Below are positions 58,612-64,000 of a stretch of 64,000 nucleotides of DNA, piece after piece. How positions within the stretch are numbered: the stretch's first letter is position 1; every line of letters starts with the position of its first letter. The DNA lies in assembly GCA_052246725.1 (NCBI GenBank), contig JBQQCL010000013.1; one strand, 5' to 3'. This DNA comes from Pseudalkalibacillus sp052246725 (GTDB taxonomy: Bacteria; Bacillota; Bacilli; Bacillales; Fictibacillaceae). The position numbers were made by a program, and so were the translations under genes. Below the pieces are notes generated by a model that saw nothing but the letters and a program-made list of their open reading frames with translations, searched no databases and had not been told where the DNA came from.

Positions 58612-58638
58612 TATTAATAGTAAGAGGGGGAGAAAGCC

Positions 58639-59187
58639 GTGGTGGAGCATATATTTAACCGGTTATATATGGACTATCACCAATCGCTGTTTCAATTTCT
58701 TGTTTATTTGTTACGAGATCGAGATGCAGCAGAAGAACTCGTCCAAGACGTTTATATAAAAGTTATAAACTCCTATGACAAGTTCAAAGGGGATAGCAGT
58801 GAAAAAACATGGTTATTTTCAATCGCACGAAATGTAGCGATCGATTATATAAGAAAACAAAAGAGACAGAGAAAAACGATCATAGGGTCATTTGACGTAG
58901 AAGAAAGAGAAAATCAACTGATCCATCCTGATAAATTACCAGATGAAATCCTTGAACAGAATGAATCTTTCAAACAAATGTATGAGGCTTTATCACAATG
59001 TAAAGAGGAGCATCGTCAGTTGATATTACTACGATATATCCATGGTTTTAGTATAAAAGAATCGGCAGCGATCATGGGTTGGTCTGAAGGAAAAGTCAAA
59101 ACTGTACAGCACAGGACACTTAAAACGTTGAAAAGCATTCTTGAGGACAGCAAGAAGGAGGAAGAATTGTCAAATGGGACAGTCTAA
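58639..59187 (+). CDS. sigX: RNA polymerase ECF sigma factor SigX
   Basis: 182 residues. Region 2 (about 10-75: RDRDAAEELVQDVYIKVIN and TWLFSIARNVAIDYIRKQ) and region 4 (about 115-170: QLILLRYIHGFSIKESAAIM, GWSEGKVKTVQHR). It is identified as SigX by its partner: the next gene is an RsiX-like anti-sigma factor with a GerMN-type tail. In Bacillus SigX modifies surface charge through the dlt and pssA genes. Likely start codon GTG 58639 behind GAGGGGGAG. It overlaps rsiX by 14 nt. Confidence 0.88.
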   Translation: MVEHIFNRLYMDYHQSLFQFLVYLLRDRDAAEELVQDVYIKVINSYDKFKGDSSEKTWLFSIARNVAIDYIRKQKRQRKTIIGSFDVEERENQLIHPDKLPDEILEQNESFKQMYEALSQCKEEHRQLILLRYIHGFSIKESAAIMGWSEGKVKTVQHRTLKTLKSILEDSKKEEELSNGTV

Positions 59188-60424
59188 TTGGAACGAAGAA
59201 AAGATCATTCAAACACTTCGTGATTTTCCTGTAGTGGAGGATCGACAGACGAAAGAAGAGTTGTTTGAAAAGATCGAAAGTCGAATTGAAACAAAAAAAA
59301 CGAAACGGAAGTCCTTTAAATTCATGCCGATACTTGCTGCTGCCTGTGTCCTGCTCATCGCTGCCATCATTTCACCTGCTGTACTGAAGGAAACCGTTTT
59401 TAAAACTCCAGGCAGTGAAATGAACCACAGTTCAAAGGGTTCTTCGGAAATAGAGAAGGCAACTCCTTTGATACAAAAGAAAACACCAGAAGAATCCATT
59501 CCACCAGCTGCTGACCCAGAAGAGGGGGAAGCACAGCCGGCAGAACAGCAGCCTGCAGAGAGTAAAATCGAACCGAAAGCGTATGAAAGTAATAACGTCA
59601 CCTATCATTCAGCGGCAGTCGAAGTGCCTGAGGATAAACAGGCGATCACAGTCTATTATACGGATGAAGGGGCTGAGAACGTAGTGCCCGTCAGTTATAT
59701 TGCGGATAAAGGATTGCCGAAAATCGAAGCGTTACGTGAGGCATTCCAAAAGATTGATACTGAGGAAATGGGTTTATTTGCAACAGAATTCCACAAGGGT
59801 GACAGAGTCAAAGTTTCAGATGATCCAGAAAAGAATGAGCTCATCCTTGATATCGAACCGGGGACCATCCAGGGAACAACAGGTGAACGAATGTTTATGG
59901 ATACGGTTGACCATACCGCCTATAGTCTAGGGTATAAGCAGGTGATGTTCAGAACCAATGGAGAGCCAGGCTACGAGTTTTCCCACTTCGGGCCTATAGA
60001 AGAAGTTGATATCAAAGGTCCAGAAAAAGGATTCAGTACTTTGGTTACAAAAAAAGGAACCCTGGTGCTTGGTGAAAGGATCAAAGCGAATGACTCTCAA
60101 GAACCGACATCGTTAGAAGGAATTGTGAGATCAATGAAAATGGATACCAGTGGCTTTGGAGATGAAGAAGCGATACAACCTAACATTTTCATAAAACAAA
60201 TTAGTGAAAAGGAAAAGATGGCAATAGTCGAACTTGTTGAAGGATCAAGGCTTGAAAATAACATAATGTACATGGCAATGATTGAATCCATTTTGTTAAC
60301 AGCACATCAGTTTGGATATGAACAAGTCTATTTCTTTGGTTCAAACGTACAGGAGGTAGGACCGTATAATTTAACTGAGCCACTCCCTGTCCTGAAAGCT
60401 CCGAATGTCATATCGCATCAATAA
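59174..60424 (+). CDS. rsiX: Anti-sigma-X factor RsiX
   Basis: 416 residues from ATG 59174. Cytoplasmic sigma-binding part (1-45: NWNEEKIIQTLRDFPVVEDRQ), one membrane helix (about 51-69), then a low-complexity Glu/Pro/Ala linker (about 95-135) and an extracytoplasmic sporulation/GerMN-like domain. Two related halves are visible (AITVYYTDEGAENVVPVSY and a later MDTVDHTAYSLGYKQVMF). It holds SigX at the membrane. The overlap with sigX ensures equal translation. Confidence 0.87.
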   Translation: MGQSNWNEEKIIQTLRDFPVVEDRQTKEELFEKIESRIETKKTKRKSFKFMPILAAACVLLIAAIISPAVLKETVFKTPGSEMNHSSKGSSEIEKATPLIQKKTPEESIPPAADPEEGEAQPAEQQPAESKIEPKAYESNNVTYHSAAVEVPEDKQAITVYYTDEGAENVVPVSYIADKGLPKIEALREAFQKIDTEEMGLFATEFHKGDRVKVSDDPEKNELILDIEPGTIQGTTGERMFMDTVDHTAYSLGYKQVMFRTNGEPGYEFSHFGPIEEVDIKGPEKGFSTLVTKKGTLVLGERIKANDSQEPTSLEGIVRSMKMDTSGFGDEEAIQPNIFIKQISEKEKMAIVELVEGSRLENNIMYMAMIESILLTAHQFGYEQVYFFGSNVQEVGPYNLTEPLPVLKAPNVISHQ

Positions 60425-60451
60425 AAAGCTGCCAACTGTGGCAGCTTTTTT
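60424..60451 (+). terminator. sigX-rsiX terminator
   Basis: Stem AAAAGCTGCC/GGCAGCTTTT with TTTTTT, starting at the stop codon. Confidence 0.92.
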
Positions 60452-60454
60452 CTC

Positions 60455-60537
60455 GCTGCGGGGTCTCGCCTGGCTCGCTTTTCCCACAGGAGTGTCGTAA
60501 ATTTTGCTTAAAATCAACAAAGTTTTTTAACAAAGCA
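60455..60537 (-). repeat. Terminator-adjacent intergenic repeat, inverted long copy
   Basis: Its reverse complement shares GTGGGAAAAGCGA, GAGACCCC and the TTTGTTAA head with 1648-1795. Confidence 0.7.
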
Positions 60538-60565
60538 TTGTCCGTTATCCCCCTAACCCTACATA

Positions 60566-60600
60566 ATCAAAAAGAGTGACCCATCAGCGGTCACTCCTTT
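60566..60600 (-). terminator. motAB terminator
   Basis: Stem GAGTGACC/GGTCACTC, TTTTTG on the minus strand. It lies beyond repeat copy C, so that repeat is transcribed as part of the motAB 3' end. Confidence 0.8.
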
Positions 60601-60602
60601 CA

Positions 60603-60691
60603 TACTTAAAGAAAGTATAAAATACTTTCTTTAGTATAAGGGCAACTAAGGCTCGACCTACAAAAGGCTTGGCCTCGCCAAGTTTTCTTTA
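60603..60691. repeat. 90-bp double-hairpin repeat, copy C
   Basis: Near-identical to 26687-26776 (only a handful of differences over 89 bp). It lies between the motB stop codon and the motAB terminator. Confidence 0.88.
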
Positions 60692-60700
60692 TCTGAAACT

Positions 60701-61459
60701 CTATTCCTTGTACGGCAAGATCTTCACTTCTACTCGTCTGTTCTTCGCTCGTCCTTCAGGTGTGTCGTTTGAGGCGACAGGTTGAAACTCCCCATAACCC
60801 GTTTGACTGAACTTCGTAGGATCGAGGTTTTCGTTTTGAAGCAACAGTTGCATGAAATTGATGGAACGCTGTGCGCTTAACTCCCAATTCGAGCTGAATT
60901 CATTATTTTTTATCGGTACATTATCCGTGTGGCCCGCGATGACGATTTGTCTCGGGGGGTCTGTTACGAGCAACTGGGAGATCTCTTTTGCAAGTCCCAC
61001 AGCTCCTTCTTTAATGTAAGCACTACCTGAATCAAATAGTGCATTATCCAATATTGTTATAATCAATCCGCTCTCCGTAAGCGTCGTTTTCAAACTTTTA
61101 TTCAAGTTGTTATCGTCAATATAGCCATCGATTTTCTCTTTAATTTCTTTCAACTGTAATTGATCGAGATCGCCATCCTTTTTTTCGCGATCATCCGTAG
61201 GTACAAGAGCATTCTCACTTGTCGGTATCGATGTCTGTTCAACAATGCTTACAGGGCTTGTATAATCCAAGGGACCAGTTCCGCCATTCAGTGCAGACTT
61301 GAAAGAGTTCGCCATGTTCTCGAACTTTGCAGCATCAACAGTACTTACTGCAAACAGGACAATGAACAACGCCAGAAGCAGGGTCAGCATATCTGCATAA
61401 GGGATTAGCCAGGTTTCATCAATGTGCTCTTCCTTTTTCTTTTGGCGGGTTTTAAGCAT
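60701..61459 (-). CDS. motB: Flagellar stator protein MotB
   Basis: 252 residues from ATG 61459 (GGAGAGGGG upstream). One membrane helix with the ion-binding Asp in YADMLTLLLALFIVLFAVST, which resembles the proton-type MotB rather than the sodium-type MotS. A plug/linker follows, then an OmpA-like peptidoglycan-binding domain (about 150-245: IVIAGHTDNVPIKN, SNWELSAQRSINFMQ, GRAKNRRVEVKI). It anchors the stator to the wall. Overlaps motA by 8 nt. Confidence 0.94.
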   Translation of the reverse strand: MLKTRQKKKEEHIDETWLIPYADMLTLLLALFIVLFAVSTVDAAKFENMANSFKSALNGGTGPLDYTSPVSIVEQTSIPTSENALVPTDDREKKDGDLDQLQLKEIKEKIDGYIDDNNLNKSLKTTLTESGLIITILDNALFDSGSAYIKEGAVGLAKEISQLLVTDPPRQIVIAGHTDNVPIKNNEFSSNWELSAQRSINFMQLLLQNENLDPTKFSQTGYGEFQPVASNDTPEGRAKNRRVEVKILPYKE

Positions 61460-62252
61460 TAAGCCCCTCTCCTTCCTGGACAACAGGAGTTTCTTGATTT
61501 CGCTGATTAGCAGGGACATAGATTTTCAGCTTTTCTTCTATGACACGAGGGGAAGCCCCGTCTTGAATTGATAAAATTCCTTCAACCATGACTTGTTTCA
61601 CCATTACTTCTTGCTTTGATTTCCGTTTCAACTTGTTTGCGAAAGGGTGCCATAGCACGTATCCTGTGAAAATACCGAATAGCGTAGCAATGAACGCTGC
61701 AGCGATGGCTTTTCCTAATGCATCGATATCCTGCAGGTTCCCTAAAGCAGCAATAAGTCCGACTACTGCTCCAAGGACACCTAATGTAGGGGCATAAGTG
61801 CCAGCCTGTGTGAAGATGGCTGCTGAGCTTTCATGCCGCTCTTCCATAGCAGCAAGATCCTCGACCATGACATCACGAATGAATTCGGGCGTCTGACCGT
61901 CAATCACCATCTTCATGCCGTTTTTTAGAAATGGATCGTCAATGTCGTCTGCATGAGTCTCCAATGCAAGGAGTCCTTCCTTTCTTGCAATGGTAGCCCA
62001 ATCCGCAAAGATCGGGACTAATTCTTCGACTGTCGTCATTTTTTTATCCGTAAACAAAATCTTCAAGAGCTTAGGAATTTTTTTTATTTCATTCAAAGGG
62101 AAGGCAATGAGTATCGAAGCGGCCGTTCCTGCAAAGATAATCAGTAGCGCAGCGGGATTGAAAAGAGCAACAGGGTTCACCCCTTTTAAAAACATCCCTA
62201 CCCCGATGGCAATGACCCCAAGAATGATTCCGATCACTGAAGCTTTATCCAT
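61452..62252 (-). CDS. motA: Flagellar stator protein MotA
   Basis: 266 residues, four membrane helices, with a cytoplasmic loop between helices 2 and 3. Features: GIILGVIAIGVGMFLKG in helix 1, the loop with RKEGLLALETHADDIDDPFL (conserved charged residues that contact the rotor) and helices 3-4 with PTLGVLGAVVGLIAAL and GKAIAAAFIATLFGIFTGY. Upstream partner of motB in one operon. Confidence 0.94.
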   Translation of the reverse strand: MDKASVIGIILGVIAIGVGMFLKGVNPVALFNPAALLIIFAGTAASILIAFPLNEIKKIPKLLKILFTDKKMTTVEELVPIFADWATIARKEGLLALETHADDIDDPFLKNGMKMVIDGQTPEFIRDVMVEDLAAMEERHESSAAIFTQAGTYAPTLGVLGAVVGLIAALGNLQDIDALGKAIAAAFIATLFGIFTGYVLWHPFANKLKRKSKQEVMVKQVMVEGILSIQDGASPRVIEEKLKIYVPANQRNQETPVVQEGEGLNA

Positions 62253-62516
62253 AAGAAGCTCATCCTCACTTTAAAATTTCTATCAAAATCCGCCCAATTG
62301 TCTAAGAGAAAAAACGATATTGTTATGGTTAATATCGTCAACTTTCCTATATTTGTTTAATAGGAATTTGGAATCAATAGAGCGTGGAAATTTAAAGAGA
62401 CATCATCAATGTAAATCCAGAAGGATGAGTAGAAGTATTGTAAAACGGGACATACTAAGACCACAAATGGTAAAAAGAGGTCTGTATAAATGCGGGCAGT
62501 AATGGAGGTTGTATAA

Positions 62517-63884
62517 ATGGGAGCAAACAATAAACAAGCCGAGGAGCACGTTGCAAAAGAACTAGCAGGAACAGTAAAGCCGGAAATGCCTGCAAAAGAG
62601 GAGAGGGACGGTGAGGAAATCACCAACCCTTATCATATTGTCCAACGCTTGATCGAACGTGCATGTGAAACCCTTGAGCTTCAAGAAGGGGTTTATGATA
62701 TTTTAAAGAAACCGAAAAGAATCATGAAAGTGTCTATCCCTGTGAGGCGGGATGACGGAGACGTCGTCAATTATACGGGTATGCGCTCTCAGCATACCGA
62801 TATCCTCGGACCAACTAAAGGAGGGGTCCGTTTTCACCCTAACGTAAATGAAGATGAGGTCATTGCGCTATCGATGTGGATGACCTTGAAAACAGCGATT
62901 GTCGGTATTCCCTTCGGCGGTGGAAAAGGAGGAATCATCGTTAATCCGGAAGACATGTCAGAACGTGAAATTGAAGAGCTGAGCCGCGGATTCATTCGCG
63001 AGCTTGAACCGATCATGGGTCCGGAGAAAGACATCCCAGCTCCCGATGTCAATACAAGTCCGCAAATCATGGGGTGGATGCTTGATGAATTCGATCGTTT
63101 AAGAGGGCATAATGTACCAGGATTTATCACAGGAAAACCTTTGATCATTGGTGGATCGGAAGGGCGGATTGAAGCGACAGGCCGAGGTGTCGTCATCACC
63201 ATACAAGAGGCTGCAAAAAGGTTGAACCTGGACCTCTCTGGAATGAAGGCAGCTATACAAGGTTTTGGAAACGTCGGCTCGATCACCGCGAAATTTTTGG
63301 CTGAGGCAGGAGTGAAAGTTATTGCAGTGACTGATGCGAAAGGCGGGGCATTGAACGAAAATGGTCTTGATATCCCTGGATTGATCGCGTACATGGAAGA
63401 CCATAAGACCGTCAAAGGCTTTTCAGACAGTAAAGACATTTCAAATCAAGATTTATTTGGTTTGGACTGCGACATTCTCATTCCTGCCGCATTAGAAAAT
63501 CAAATCACTGGAGATAATGCAGGAGATATCAAAGCAAAAATCGTAGCAGAAGCTGCAAACGGGCCGACTACACCAGAAGGGACTCAAATTTTAGAGGACA
63601 ATGGTGTTTTTATCATACCTGATATCTTGTGTAATTCCGGCGGCGTTACGGTATCATATTTTGAATGGGTACAGAATGCCATGCACTATGCTTGGAAAGA
63701 GGAAGAGGTATTGGAAAAGCTAGAAGAAAAAATGACAGCCGCATTTAAAGCCGTGTACGAGATAAAGGAAGCAAAACAGGTGAAGATGAGAGAAGCGGCT
63801 TATCTGGTGGGTGTCGGGCGATTGGCTCAAGCGATGAAAGCACGAGGCTGGATCAAGAATTGGGAGATGCCGGTCGATTGTTGA
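62517..63884 (+). CDS. gudB: NAD-type glutamate dehydrogenase
   Basis: 455 residues. Interconverts glutamate and 2-oxoglutarate plus ammonia, linking arginine breakdown to the TCA cycle. Catalytic region: GPTKGGVRFHP near residue 100 and PFGGGKGGIIVNPEDMS near 128 (active-site Lys). Rossmann loop: IQGFGNVGS near 245. About 30 acidic extra residues precede the usual start; GGAGG 7-8 nt before ATG 62517 supports the long form, with Met 24 as an alternative. gudB and rocG cannot be told apart reliably here, so the symbol is tentative. Confidence 0.87.
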   Translation: MGANNKQAEEHVAKELAGTVKPEMPAKEERDGEEITNPYHIVQRLIERACETLELQEGVYDILKKPKRIMKVSIPVRRDDGDVVNYTGMRSQHTDILGPTKGGVRFHPNVNEDEVIALSMWMTLKTAIVGIPFGGGKGGIIVNPEDMSEREIEELSRGFIRELEPIMGPEKDIPAPDVNTSPQIMGWMLDEFDRLRGHNVPGFITGKPLIIGGSEGRIEATGRGVVITIQEAAKRLNLDLSGMKAAIQGFGNVGSITAKFLAEAGVKVIAVTDAKGGALNENGLDIPGLIAYMEDHKTVKGFSDSKDISNQDLFGLDCDILIPAALENQITGDNAGDIKAKIVAEAANGPTTPEGTQILEDNGVFIIPDILCNSGGVTVSYFEWVQNAMHYAWKEEEVLEKLEEKMTAAFKAVYEIKEAKQVKMREAAYLVGVGRLAQAMKARGWIKNWEMPVDC

Positions 63885-64000
63885 CTTAAGATTTTTTTTA
63901 CCGTCTAATATCTGTTGAAATAAAAGAAATCACGAGAAATACTGACAAGCTTCTCCATCCCTCAATAGACCTAATTCGGGCGGATGGCTACTATAGTCCG
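63885..64000. other. Right edge, no gene seen
   Basis: The last 116 bp after glutamate dehydrogenase contain no ORF start with a ribosome site and no clear terminator. Confidence 0.5.

Overview
The window is chromosomal DNA from an endospore-forming member of the Bacillaceae (Firmicutes, low to middle GC). The evidence is an rRNA operon end followed by a tRNA cluster, the conserved block sigW-rsiW-cdaA-cdaR-glmM-(glmS ribozyme)-glmS, a GerA-type germinant receptor operon, a Spo0E-like phosphatase, sigX-rsiX, and yfiY/yfiZ/yfhA and yrk-type genes close to Bacillus relatives. Species cannot be fixed from the sequence alone.

Layout. 1-1644: 3' end of 23S rRNA, 5S rRNA and nine tRNA genes, with two copies of an unexplained hairpin RNA element and a broken tRNA-Thr 5' fragment between them. 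1645-10589: arginase (rocF, behind a near-perfect cre site), a Spo0E-like gene, the sigma-W stress regulators, c-di-AMP synthesis (cdaA/cdaR) and cell-wall amino-sugar synthesis (glmM, glmS with its self-cleaving riboswitch). 10.6-16.6 kb: envelope and accessory genes (processive glycosyltransferase, LytR-CpsA-Psr ligase, two tandem membrane NERD proteins, a probable sigma-B-driven 47-residue protein). 16.7-20.6 kb: a CcdA/TlpA thiol-redox operon with its own two-component system, bracketed by two 110-bp palindromic repeats. 20.7-22.1 kb: a decayed TnpB element inside a broken gene. 22.2-25.3 kb: small stress and detoxification genes. 25.5-29.2 kb: Fur-controlled siderophore uptake. 29.3-36.3 kb: a SurA-like lipoprotein, argG-argH behind paired ARG boxes, membrane proteins and a PepE-like peptidase.

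36.6-44.2 kb: metal and sulfur stress. cadC-cadA comes first, with cadA interrupted by TGA exactly at the first metal-binding Cys codon. It is followed by a CstR persulfide-sensing regulon (DsrE, rhodanese, TusA-rhodanese, persulfide dioxygenase, TusA, TauE genes) with four copies of one palindromic operator. 44.2-47.0 kb: a methyltransferase, a DUF302 protein, a type I toxin-antitoxin locus with a 27-residue toxin not found by ordinary ORF calling, and nadE. 48.2-51.7 kb: cyanophycinase and cyanophycin synthetase, an Arg/Asp storage-polymer system. This is notable beside argG-argH, rocF and glutamate dehydrogenase, since together they give arginine synthesis, storage and breakdown. 52.8-57.0 kb: germinant receptor operon. 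57.1-63.9 kb: chemoreceptor, sigX-rsiX, motA-motB and glutamate dehydrogenase.

Several families of short intergenic repeats recur: a 90-bp double-hairpin element, a terminator-adjacent repeat, a 137-bp inverted pair flanking 39.2-47.4 kb, and the 110-bp pair. They explain most long non-coding stretches. No CRISPR array, prophage or intact insertion sequence was seen.
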